Shown here: in pieces, positions 55,524-63,370 of the stretch
Position numbering within the stretch: position 1 is the first letter of the stretch
Layout of the letters: every line of letters starts with the position of its first letter
Source: Streptomyces sp. 11x1
GTDB taxonomy: Bacteria; Actinomycetota; Actinomycetes; Streptomycetales; Streptomycetaceae
Direction of reading: 5' to 3'
Assembly: GCF_032598905.1 (NCBI RefSeq)
Contig: NZ_CP122458.1
Location: 2,604,001-2,668,000 of the forward strand
DNA length: 64,000 bases
The notes under the pieces: generated by a model
Database searches by the model: none
What the model was told of the DNA's origin: nothing
The model's input: only the letters and a program-made list of their open reading frames with translations
Position numbers and translations under genes: made by a program

Positions 55524-56182
55524 CTACCCACGACCAAGCACCCGGCGGCCGCGACGACCACCGGGCACCCAGCCCTGCCCACACCCACCCTGACCTGGAC
55601 CTATTTACGCGTCAGAGGCCATTTCTCGGCTCGCTATCCCGTCTGCAGGAGCCCAGAGTGTCAAACGAGCGTCATGACGCACAGCACATCCCTCCTCTCC
55701 GGAACGGAACAGGTTGCCACGGCCAAGTGCCCCAGCAGGGCCCATTGGCTCGGCAGGCGCGCTTGTGGGCTTTCGGGCTGACCGGCTGGCGCACCCGATG
55801 AAGTCGGGCCCTCCGTTCGACGCACCGCATCCCGCTCATCTCCGCCCCACGAACCTCGGCACTCCCTGCGACACAGGGTAACGAGGCCAGCGCAATCAGC
55901 ACACGTCTATCCGAGACCTGTCGCCGTATAGCTCAAGTCCATAGAGCAGACCTAACGCGCTACTCGACGGGCTGAGCCCGAAAAGTCGATTGGCCCGCGC
56001 CATCCGGTCCTAGCACGACCACCTCACACTCCGTCAGGAACAGCGTCGAACGAGCGTCAAGACATTTCTTGAACCCGTCCCTGACGGAGTTGAGCAGAGC
56101 GTTCTGGACTCACGCTCCCGTTGTGAAACCGCAGGTGAGCCACGCGGCGACTACCTACAACAGGCTCCACGCGGTGAACTTC
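55524..56182. other. Lower-GC non-coding segment beside the IS110 element
   Basis: About 660 bp with no supported gene and a composition less GC-rich than the core. It contains a perfect 11-bp inverted repeat ACTCCGTCAGG / CCTGACGGAGT (56028-56038 and 56080-56090). AACGAGCGTCA also occurs near 55665 and again near 56049. It looks like residue of mobile DNA. Confidence 0.6.
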
Positions 56183-56300
56183 GGGAAACAGGTCGAGCAC
56201 CGCCGAGCACACCTGAAGAACCCGATAAAACCGCAGGTCAGAACCCCTTTTGGGCAGGCTCAAGAATCGCCACGCACTCCACGTGCGAGGTCATCGGAAA
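56183..56300 (-). repeat. Methyltransferase 3' end, reference copy of the direct repeat
   Basis: Counterpart of 53835-53950. It covers the last codons of the intact methyltransferase and 55 bp beyond its stop. The two copies lie about 2.35 kb apart. Confidence 0.85.
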
Positions 56301-57566
56301 CAGATCGAACGCCCTGAGCGTCCGCACCCGGTACCCGCTCTCCCGGAAGTACCCCAGGTCGCGTGCCAGCGCGGCCGGATCGCAGGCCACGTACGCGATG
56401 CGGCGGGCCGCCAGGGACGCGAGGTGCTGGACGGTCTTGCGGCCCGCCCCCGCACGCGGCGGATCCAGGACGATGAGGTCCACCTCCGTGATCCCCGTAC
56501 GCGGCAACACCGCCTCGACCTTGCCCTGTTCGATCCGCACCCGCTCGAACTCGGCGAGGTTGTGCCGCGCGTCCTCGACCGCCCGTTTGCCGGACTCGAT
56601 GCCGAGGACCGCACCCTTGTCACCGACGCGGTCGGCGAGGGCGCCCGCGAACAGCCCGACACCGCAGTAGAGGTCCAGCGCCATGTCGCCCTTGCGGGGC
56701 AGCAGGCCCTGCATGACGGCCTTGACGAGGGTGTCCGCGGCCTTGGGATGGACCTGCCAGAAGCCGCCGCTGCCCACCCGGTACGTACGGTCGTCGGCGC
56801 GCTCACGGACGAAGGGGCGCCCGTGGACGCGGTGCACGCCCCCGTCCTTCTCCTCGACCCGCATCACGGACACCGGCCTGTCCAGCTCCACGATCGGCAG
56901 ACGCGCCCCCGGCCGCGGTTCGAGGATGACCTGACGGTCCTGCGAACCCGTCGCCGCGATCGCGTCGATCGACGCCATGCCCGTCCAGTCGCGCTTCTCG
57001 ATGCCCAGCTCGGACACGCCCGGTGCCGCGATCATGCAGTGGTCGATCGGCTCGACCTCGTGCGAGCGGTGACGGCGCAGACCGGCGTGCCCCGACTCGT
57101 CCACCGCGTACTGCACCCGCGTACGCCACGCGGGGACCTCGCCCGCCGGGACCTTGTCGCCCTCGGCCGGCATCACCGTGCCGTCCCAGCCCGCCTCCTC
57201 GGGGGTGAGACCCGCGAGGCGCCGCAGCTGCTCGGCGATGACCTCGCCCTTGAAGCGGCGCTGGGCGCCCGGCTTGGCGTGCTGCCAGTCGCAGCCGCCG
57301 CAGCGGCCGGGGCCGGCGTAGGGACAGGGCGCCTCGACGCGGTCCTTGGAGGCCGACAGGATCGAGACCGCGTCCGCCCGCAGGAAGCGCGCGCCCTCCT
57401 CCCCGTCGGTCACCCGCGCCACGACCCGCTCACCGGGCAGCGCGTGCCGGACGAAGAGGACCTGCCCCTCGGCGGTACGGGCGATGCAGTGGCCGCCGTG
57501 GGCGACGGGGCCCACCTCGACCTCGTACTCCTCTCCCACCAGCGATTTCTTCGGTTCTGCCTGCAT
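56238..57566 (-). CDS. Class I SAM-dependent RNA methyltransferase, TrmA/RumA type with TRAM domain
   Basis: 442-aa uracil-5-type RNA methyltransferase. N-terminal TRAM domain (VGEEYEVEVGPVAHGGHCIA), an iron-sulfur motif CPYAGPGRCGGCDWQH near residue 83, a SAM-binding motif DLYCGVGLFAG near 295, DPPRAG near 375 and the catalytic Cys in YVACDPAALARDL near 400. It corresponds by order to M. tuberculosis Rv2689c. ATG 57566 has GGAG about 10 nt upstream. Target RNA (tRNA or rRNA) cannot be told from sequence alone. Confidence 0.92.
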   Translation of the reverse strand: MQAEPKKSLVGEEYEVEVGPVAHGGHCIARTAEGQVLFVRHALPGERVVARVTDGEEGARFLRADAVSILSASKDRVEAPCPYAGPGRCGGCDWQHAKPGAQRRFKGEVIAEQLRRLAGLTPEEAGWDGTVMPAEGDKVPAGEVPAWRTRVQYAVDESGHAGLRRHRSHEVEPIDHCMIAAPGVSELGIEKRDWTGMASIDAIAATGSQDRQVILEPRPGARLPIVELDRPVSVMRVEEKDGGVHRVHGRPFVRERADDRTYRVGSGGFWQVHPKAADTLVKAVMQGLLPRKGDMALDLYCGVGLFAGALADRVGDKGAVLGIESGKRAVEDARHNLAEFERVRIEQGKVEAVLPRTGITEVDLIVLDPPRAGAGRKTVQHLASLAARRIAYVACDPAALARDLGYFRESGYRVRTLRAFDLFPMTSHVECVAILEPAQKGF

Positions 57567-57600
57567 GGTGGGGTGACTCCAGAAGAGAGGAAAGCGAAAA

Positions 57601-57648
57601 CGGCCGGACAACAGCCCACCAGTCTACGTGGGTGCTGTCCGACCGTTT
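57601..57648 (-). terminator. Terminator between the APC permease and methyltransferase genes
   Basis: Imperfect hairpin with arms around CGG.CGGACA and CCCAC. On the minus strand it is followed by TTTTCGCTTT, giving it a U-rich tail. It should separate the permease transcript from the methyltransferase gene. Confidence 0.7.
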
Positions 57649-57722
57649 ACCACGAGCGGGGACTCGCGGGCGCGCCCCGGTCCCGCCGGGTCAGCTCTTG
57701 TCGGCCGAGGACTTGTCCGGGG

Positions 57723-59801
57723 CTAGTCCGGGGCCTTGTCCGAAGCCTTGGCCGAAGTCTTGGCCGGTGACTCCTTGGGGCGCTCGTTCGCCGGACCGCG
57801 CCGTACCGACCCCGGCGCACTCCAGTCCTGCCGCTTGCGCGCCCGGCGCTTGGCGACCTCGGAGGACTCCAGCTGATAGGGCACGGAGGTCACCATGACA
57901 CCCGGCGTGAAGAGCAACCGGCCCTTGAGCCGGAGCGCGCTCTGGTTGTGCAGGAGGTGCTCGTACCAGTGGCCGACCACGTACTCGGGGATGATCACCG
58001 ACACCGCGTCGCGCGGGGACTCCTTGCGCAGCCCCTTGACGTACTCGATCACAGGCCGAGTGACCTCGCGGTACGGCGAGTCGAGGACCTTCAGCGGCAC
58101 GTCGATGCCACGCCGCGTCCACTCCTCCTGGAGCGCCTTGGTCTCCGCCGGGTCGACGTTGACGCTGAGCGCCTCCAGCGTGTGCGAGCGCATCAGCTTG
58201 GCGTAGGCGAGGGCGCGCAGGGTGGGGCGGTGGATCCGGGAGATCAGCACCACGGAGTGCACCCGCGACGGCCGGACGACGTCGTCGCTCGGGCCGTCCG
58301 GCGCCGCGATCTCCGCGGCGACCCGGTCGTAGTGCTTACGGATGGCCGTCATCGTCGCGTAGAAGATCACCATGCCGAGCAGGGCCACCCAGGCGCCGTG
58401 CGTGAACTTGGTGCCGAGCACGACGATCAGGACCAGCCCGGTGAAGAAGGCGCCGAAGGTGTTGATCGCGCGGGAGCGGACCATGTGGCGCCGCTTGGCC
58501 GGGTCCTTCTCGGTGCGCAGATGGCGGTTCCAGTGCCGGACCATGCCCGTCTGGCTGAGCGTGAAGGAGACGAAGACGCCCACGATGTAGAGCTGGATCA
58601 GACGCGTGGAGTCGGCGCCGTAGATCCACACCAGGAGGACGGCGGCGCCCGCGAGGAGCACGATGCCGTTGGAGAAGGCGAGGCGGTCGCCGCGGGTGTG
58701 CAACTGGCGCGGGAGGTAGCGGTCCTGGGCGAGGATCGAGCCCAGCAGCGGGAAGCCGTTGTACGCGGTGTTCGCGGCCAGGAAGAGGACCAGCGCGGTG
58801 GCGGCGGCCAGGACGACGAAGAAGAAGGTGCCGTCGCCGAAGACGGCCGCCGCGACCTGGGAGATCACCGGGTTCTGGACGTAGGAGTCGCCGACCGGGG
58901 TGCCGTCGCGCAGCAGGTCGGCCGCCGGGTTCTCGGCCATCCGCACATTGGTGGCCATGGCGAGGCCGATGATGCCGCAGAACATGGTGACGGCGAAGAA
59001 GCCCATCAGGGCCAGAGTGGTGGCCGCGTTCCTCGACTTGGGCTTGCGGAAGGCGGGGACGCCGTTGGAGATCGCCTCGACACCGGTGAGCGCGGCACAG
59101 CCGGAGGAGAAGGCACGCAGCAGCAGGAAGACCAGCGCGAAGCCGGCGAGCCCCTGGTGCTCGGCCTTGATCTCCAGGTCGGCGGTGGGCGCCCGCATCG
59201 TGTCGTCGAGGACCAGTCCGCGGAACGCACCCCAGGCGATCATCGTGAAGACGCCGACGACGAAGACGTACGTCGGGATCGCGAAGAGCTTCCCGGACTC
59301 CTTCACCCCGCGCAGGTTCATCAGCGTGAGCAGCACGATGATGCCGATCGCGCAGAGGACCTTGTGCTCGACGAAGAAGGGGACGGCCGAGCCGAGGTTC
59401 TCGACGCCGGAGGAGATGGACACGGCGACGGTGAGGACGTAGTCGACGAGGAGCGCGCTGGCGACGGTGAGACCGGCCTTGGGGCCGAGGTTGGTGTTCG
59501 CCACCTCGTAGTCGCCGCCACCGCTCGGGTAGGCGTGCACGTTCTGCCGGTAGGACGCCACCACGGTGAACATCAGCACGACGACCGCGACGGCGATCCA
59601 GGGGCTGAAGTGGTAGGCCGACACGCCCGCGATGGAGAGGACCAGCAGCACCTCGCCGGGTGCGTACGCCACGGACGAGAGCGGGTCGGATGCGAAGACG
59701 GGGAGTGCGATGCGCTTCGGCAGGAGCGTCTCGCCCAGCCGGTCGCTGCGCAGAGCGCGCCCGATCAGAATCCGTTTGGGCACGTCGGTCAGTTTGGACA
59801 C
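57723..59801 (-). CDS. APC-superfamily permease, large, with C-terminal cytoplasmic domain
   Basis: 692 aa. Twelve or so membrane helices start after residue 25 (LPVFASDPLSSVAYAPGEVLL, the conserved first helix of this KUP-like APC subgroup). A ~180-residue cytoplasmic tail follows with HSVVLISRIHRPTLRALAYA and SVIIPEYVVGHWYEHLLHNQ. The end is Lys/Ala/Ser-rich. GTG 59801 (SKLTDVPKR) chosen by family length. It is divergent from two TrkA-like RCK genes, as at M. tuberculosis Rv2690c-Rv2692, suggesting a K+ or amino-acid/K+ transport unit. Confidence 0.88.
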   Translation of the reverse strand: MSKLTDVPKRILIGRALRSDRLGETLLPKRIALPVFASDPLSSVAYAPGEVLLVLSIAGVSAYHFSPWIAVAVVVLMFTVVASYRQNVHAYPSGGGDYEVANTNLGPKAGLTVASALLVDYVLTVAVSISSGVENLGSAVPFFVEHKVLCAIGIIVLLTLMNLRGVKESGKLFAIPTYVFVVGVFTMIAWGAFRGLVLDDTMRAPTADLEIKAEHQGLAGFALVFLLLRAFSSGCAALTGVEAISNGVPAFRKPKSRNAATTLALMGFFAVTMFCGIIGLAMATNVRMAENPAADLLRDGTPVGDSYVQNPVISQVAAAVFGDGTFFFVVLAAATALVLFLAANTAYNGFPLLGSILAQDRYLPRQLHTRGDRLAFSNGIVLLAGAAVLLVWIYGADSTRLIQLYIVGVFVSFTLSQTGMVRHWNRHLRTEKDPAKRRHMVRSRAINTFGAFFTGLVLIVVLGTKFTHGAWVALLGMVIFYATMTAIRKHYDRVAAEIAAPDGPSDDVVRPSRVHSVVLISRIHRPTLRALAYAKLMRSHTLEALSVNVDPAETKALQEEWTRRGIDVPLKVLDSPYREVTRPVIEYVKGLRKESPRDAVSVIIPEYVVGHWYEHLLHNQSALRLKGRLLFTPGVMVTSVPYQLESSEVAKRRARKRQDWSAPGSVRRGPANERPKESPAKTSAKASDKAPD

Positions 59802-59917
59802 GCAGAGGATCGTAAGCGCCCCGGCTGGTTCTGGGCACATCCGGGTGAAATCCCGGCGGGCCCCGGGGTGAAATCGGACCGCCGACGACTGCGAAGTGCG
59901 GCACGTCACGCATCCTC

Positions 59918-59961
59918 CGGTGTGATGGGCTGCGTCCTTCGGTGTGATGGGCTGCGTCCTT
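59918..59961. repeat. Perfect 22-bp tandem duplication
   Basis: Two head-to-tail copies (59918-59939, 59940-59961) of a 22-bp unit beginning CGGTGTGATGGGC, in the divergent region upstream of the permease. Confidence 0.95.
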
Positions 59962-60036
59962 ACGTCCATATGACGAATCCCGTCGAGATGAGGGACCCCG
60001 TCGCCCTGAGCAATCCCGTGGATCCCGGGTACGTAC

Positions 60037-60064
60037 CCGTGTGCCGTGTGCCGTGTGCCGTGTG
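60037..60064. repeat. CCGTGTG heptamer, four tandem copies
   Basis: Four exact CCGTGTG units in a row followed by a partial one, 60 bp upstream of the 36-aa gene. Confidence 0.92.
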
Positions 60065-60124
60065 TGTACCGGGCATCCGATGGAACCCGTGACGTTCTCG
60101 CCCCCTCTACTCCCTGGAGGCCCC

Positions 60125-60235
60125 ATGCAGGCCGCGACCGCTGAGCTGATCGGCGCTCTCGCCTCCCTCGTCGGACTCGGCTTGCTGACGAGGGCCAGCG
60201 TCCGGCGGATCAGCCGGCGACGTCCCACGATGTGA
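60125..60235 (+). CDS. 36-aa single-helix membrane microprotein
   Basis: Short frame with a strong SD (CTGGAGG, 4 nt before ATG 60125). It encodes an amphiphilic start, one hydrophobic helix (ELIGALASLVGLGLLTR) and a very basic tail (RRISRRRP). It lies 118 bp before the first TrkA-like gene on the same strand and could be a membrane regulator or anchor of that system. No family known to me. Confidence 0.6.
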   Translation: MQAATAELIGALASLVGLGLLTRASVRRISRRRPTM

Positions 60236-60353
60236 CCCGTGGGTGCACGGGGGTGCCCCCGGCGGGCCGCGCGTGTGTAGCTTGGGCGACGGTCTGAGAC
60301 CCTGTTTTCGACGTTTCGGCTGAACAGTAGCTATTGACACCGGAAGGACGGTC

Positions 60354-61025
60354 GTGCACATCGTCATCATGGGCTGCGGGCGAGTGGGTTCCACCCTCGC
60401 CCAGACCCTGGAGCAACAGGGGCACACGGTCGCCGTGATCGACCAGGACCCCACGGCCTTCCGTCGTCTGGGCTCGGGTTTCGGCGGCCGGCGCGTCACC
60501 GGGGTCGGCTTCGACCGCGACACCCTGCGCGAGGCGGGCATCGAGGAGGCGGGCGCGTTCGCCGCCGTCTCCAGCGGCGACAACTCCAACATCATCGCCG
60601 CCCGTGTCGCCCGCGAGATGTTCGGCATCGAGAACGTGGCGGCACGGATCTACGACCCGCGCCGGGCCGAGGTCTACCAGCGCCTGGGCATTCCGACGGT
60701 CGCCACGGTCCGCTGGACCGCAGACCAGATGCTCCGTCGGCTGCTGCCGTCCGGGGCCGAACCGCTGTGGCGCGATCCCACCGGCGGAGTCCAGCTCGCC
60801 GAGGTGCACGCCTCGTCGGCGTGGGTGGGCCACAAGATCAGCAAGATGCAGGAGGAGACCGGGGTCCGCGTCGCCTTCCTGACCCGCCTGGGCGAGGCGA
60901 TCCTGCCGACCTCGCAGACGGTGCTGCAGGAGGGCGACCTCGTGCATGTGATGATGCGGACGGACGACGTGGAGAAGGTCGAGGCGTCCTTCGCCGAGGG
61001 CCCCGACGAGGAGGGCGGTCACTGA
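60354..61025 (+). CDS. TrkA-family RCK protein (CeoB-like)
   Basis: 223-aa regulator of K+ conductance: TrkA_N Rossmann domain with MHIVIMGCGRVGSTLA (GxGxxG) and the acidic strand end VAVIDQDP, then TrkA_C near residues 140-215 (LAEVHASSAWVGHKISKMQ). Such proteins gate K+ transporters in response to nucleotides. It corresponds to Rv2691. GTG 60354 has GGAAGGA upstream. It ends in TGATG with the next gene. Confidence 0.92.
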   Translation: MHIVIMGCGRVGSTLAQTLEQQGHTVAVIDQDPTAFRRLGSGFGGRRVTGVGFDRDTLREAGIEEAGAFAAVSSGDNSNIIAARVAREMFGIENVAARIYDPRRAEVYQRLGIPTVATVRWTADQMLRRLLPSGAEPLWRDPTGGVQLAEVHASSAWVGHKISKMQEETGVRVAFLTRLGEAILPTSQTVLQEGDLVHVMMRTDDVEKVEASFAEGPDEEGGH

Positions 61026-61702
61026 TGAGGGTCGCCATTGCCGGAGCCGGAGCGGTCGGCCGCTCGATCGCGGGCGAACTGCTGGAGAACGGCCACGAGG
61101 TCCTTCTCGTCGACAAGGCGCCGACCGCCATCTCGGTCGAGCGCGTGCCCCTGGCGGAGTGGCTGCTGGCCGACGCCTGCGAGATCACGTCCCTGGACGA
61201 GGCGGCGCTCCAGCGCTGCAACGTCGTCATCGCCGCGACCGGAGACGACAAGGTCAACCTGGTCGTCTCCCTGCTGGCGAAGACGGAGTACGGCGTTCCG
61301 CGGGTCGTCGCCCGCGTCAACAACCCCAAGAACGAGTGGCTGTTCAACGAGTCCTGGGGCGTGGACGTGGCCGTGTCGACCCCCCGGCTGATGTCGGCGC
61401 TGGTCGAGGAGGCCGTGAGCGTCGGCGACCTGGTCCGGCTGCTCCGCTTCAGCCACGGCGACGCCAACCTGGTCGAGCTGACGCTGCCGCCCGAGTCGGC
61501 CCTGGCCGGCACCCAGGTCGGTGAGGTCGAGTGGCCGGAGGACACCTCCCTGGTCACCATCATCCGCGGCACCCGGGTCCTCACCCCGACCTCGGACGAC
61601 TCCCTGGAGGCAGGCGACGAGCTCCTCTTCGTGGCCGCGCAAGCGCGTGAGGAGCAGCTGGAGGACCTGCTGTCGGTACGGCGCGAGGACGCGACGAGCT
61701 GA
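61025..61702 (+). CDS. TrkA-family RCK protein (CeoC-like)
   Basis: 225-aa second RCK protein: MRVAIAGAGAVGRSIAGELL and LLVDKAP at the N-terminus, VVIAATGDDKVNLVVSLLAK near residue 75 and TrkA_C near 140-215. ATG 61025 overlaps the previous stop by one base. The two RCK proteins probably form a heteromer. No TrkH/KtrB-type pore gene is adjacent, so their partner may be the divergent APC permease. Confidence 0.92.
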   Translation: MRVAIAGAGAVGRSIAGELLENGHEVLLVDKAPTAISVERVPLAEWLLADACEITSLDEAALQRCNVVIAATGDDKVNLVVSLLAKTEYGVPRVVARVNNPKNEWLFNESWGVDVAVSTPRLMSALVEEAVSVGDLVRLLRFSHGDANLVELTLPPESALAGTQVGEVEWPEDTSLVTIIRGTRVLTPTSDDSLEAGDELLFVAAQAREEQLEDLLSVRREDATS

Positions 61703-61723
61703 CGCGGGGTATGCGACGACGAC

Positions 61724-61751
61724 GGGGCGTCCGGAGGTTTCCGGGCGCCCC
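61724..61751 (+). terminator. Hairpin terminator after the TrkA operon
   Basis: 11-bp stem GGGGCGTCCGG / CCGGGCGCCCC (one G-U pair) with a 6-nt loop, followed by TTCA. Confidence 0.72.
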
Positions 61752-61924
61752 TTCACATACCGGGCGACCGGGCTCCCCAAGTCTTCGTCGCCTTCAACCC
61801 CTGCGCCCTTTCAACCTGATCCAGGCACCTTCAGCCCGTCCGGCGTTCGAGGCCGAGGCCGTTCAGGCCGACAAGCCGGGCCCGGGGGCGCAGCCCTTGC
61901 GAGGCCCGCACCAGCACCGGGTGC

Positions 61925-62139
61925 CTAGGCCCTGTCGTCAAGTTCCCGCCTGCCCCGCGACGCCATGCTCGCGCTCTCGACGCACCGGGCACCGACCCGA
62001 GTACTCCAGTACGCGAGTCAGTGCCCGGCACGCCGAGAACACACTCCCCCGGTCTCTGCTGCGCTCGACCGGGAGGTACCCCCACGACGCCGCCAGCCCG
62101 CCCTTCGGGCGACGACGGGAAGTTGACGACAGGGCCTAG
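61925..62139. mobile_element. MITE-like element with CTAG target duplication
   Basis: CTAG at 61925-61928 and 62136-62139 flanks a 207-bp element with 20-bp terminal inverted repeats starting GCCCTGTCGTCAA (one mismatch). A second internal inverted repeat is centred near 62010, with arms around ACCGGGCAC and GTGCCCGG and AGTACT/AGTAC. It has no coding capacity. Terminal repeats plus a 4-bp CTAG/YTAR duplication fit an IS5- or IS701-type MITE. Its right end supplies the TAG stop of the DUF3159 gene. The 61752-61924 stretch before it has no gene. Confidence 0.85.
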
Positions 62140-62894
62140 TCCCCCGCCCGAGCGGCAGCCTTCCGCTCCTCCGCCGCCCGCTCTTCCGCCTCCATCTCGG
62201 CGAACACGTCGATCGGGGCCGGCGCCTTGGCCAGGAAGATCCAGGTCAGCCAGACCGCGAGCAGGAACGGCGGGATCTTCAGAGCGATGAGGACCCAGCC
62301 CAGCTGTGTGGTGTCGGCCCACCAGTACAGCGGGAAGAGGATGGCGCACTTGCCGAGCAGGATCGCGCCCCAGGCGTAACTCGCCTTCGCGTACGCCTTC
62401 TTGCGCCCGGGGTTGCGGGTCCGCCAGGACAGGTTCTCCTTGAAGACCGGGCCGAGCATCAGGCCGATCAGCGGCACACCGGCCAGCGTCGTGATGATGT
62501 ACGCGCAGCCGAGGCCCAGCGTGTAGAGCATGCCCGGGAGATAGAAGTCCTTGGCGTTGCCGGTCATCATCGCGAAGACCACACCGAAGGCGACCCCGAA
62601 GACACCGCTGAAGGCGTGCTTGACGGTGTCCTTCATGACCAGCCGCACCACGACCAGCAGGACGGAGACGCCGAGGGCCGCGAGGGCCGCCGAGTGCAGG
62701 TCCTTGTTGATCGTGTAGATGGAGACGAAGAGCAGGCCCGGGAGCACGGTCTCGACCATGCCGCGCACGCCACCGAACGCCTCGAACAGCGCGGCCTCCG
62801 TCACCGCCCTGGAGTCGTGCGAGCCGTCCTGTCCGCCCTCGGCGTCCTGGACGCCGCGCTGGGCGTCTTCCGTCGGCTTGTCGAGCGACGTCAC
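62136..62894 (-). CDS. DUF3159 membrane protein
   Basis: 252 aa with six to seven membrane helices (GVRGMVETVLPGLLFVSIYTI near residue 42; KHAFSGVFGVAFGVVFAMMTG near 90). DUF3159 members stand at the same place in actinobacterial genomes (Rv2693c order). GTG 62894 follows the OB-fold gene by 3 bp, so both are co-transcribed. The C-terminus is charged (Glu/Ala/Arg) and ends exactly in the target duplication of the MITE. Function unknown. Confidence 0.88.
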   Translation of the reverse strand: MTSLDKPTEDAQRGVQDAEGGQDGSHDSRAVTEAALFEAFGGVRGMVETVLPGLLFVSIYTINKDLHSAALAALGVSVLLVVVRLVMKDTVKHAFSGVFGVAFGVVFAMMTGNAKDFYLPGMLYTLGLGCAYIITTLAGVPLIGLMLGPVFKENLSWRTRNPGRKKAYAKASYAWGAILLGKCAILFPLYWWADTTQLGWVLIALKIPPFLLAVWLTWIFLAKAPAPIDVFAEMEAEERAAEERKAAARAGD

Positions 62895-62897
62895 CGG

Positions 62898-63296
62898 CTA
62901 CTCCCGTCCGAGCGGTCTGAGTTCGTACTTCGGATTGAACAGCACTCTACGGCCCCGGCTCATCGAGATCCGGCCGGATGCGATCAGCTTGCGCCCCGGC
63001 TCTATCCCGACGATGGAGCGTCTGCCGAGCCACACGACGTCCAGGGCGGCCGAACCGTCGAAGAGCTCGGCCTCCAGTGCCGGGACACCGGCCCGGGGGC
63101 GCAGCGTGACCGTGCGCAAGGTACCAGTAACGGTCACTATCTGTCGGTCGTGACAGTCACATATGCGCGTGCAGCCGGCGGTGTCCGCGTCCTCGCGCAG
63201 CTCCTCCGACTCCAGGTCCGTCTGGGACGAGGAGAGCCGGTCGAGCATGCGCCGGAACCGGCCCGCCGGCTTCTCGGAACGAGGAACAGCACTCAT
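62898..63296 (-). CDS. OB-fold nucleic acid-binding protein
   Basis: 132 aa. After a charged helical N-terminus, an OB-fold-type beta barrel begins near residue 52: RQIVTVTGTLRTVTLRP, ELFDGSAALDVVWLGRRSIVGIEPG and KLIASGRISMSRG. It contains a CTRICDC cysteine cluster near residue 45. It corresponds by order to Rv2694c. ATG 63296. It is probably cytoplasmic; nucleic-acid binding is by family only. Confidence 0.88.
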   Translation of the reverse strand: MSAVPRSEKPAGRFRRMLDRLSSSQTDLESEELREDADTAGCTRICDCHDRQIVTVTGTLRTVTLRPRAGVPALEAELFDGSAALDVVWLGRRSIVGIEPGRKLIASGRISMSRGRRVLFNPKYELRPLGRE

Positions 63297-63370
63297 GACA
63301 AAAAGCCTACCGGGGCCCGCCGACAGTCCAGCACCCCGTGCGGGGCGGACCTTCGCCGGCTCTCCCGGTC

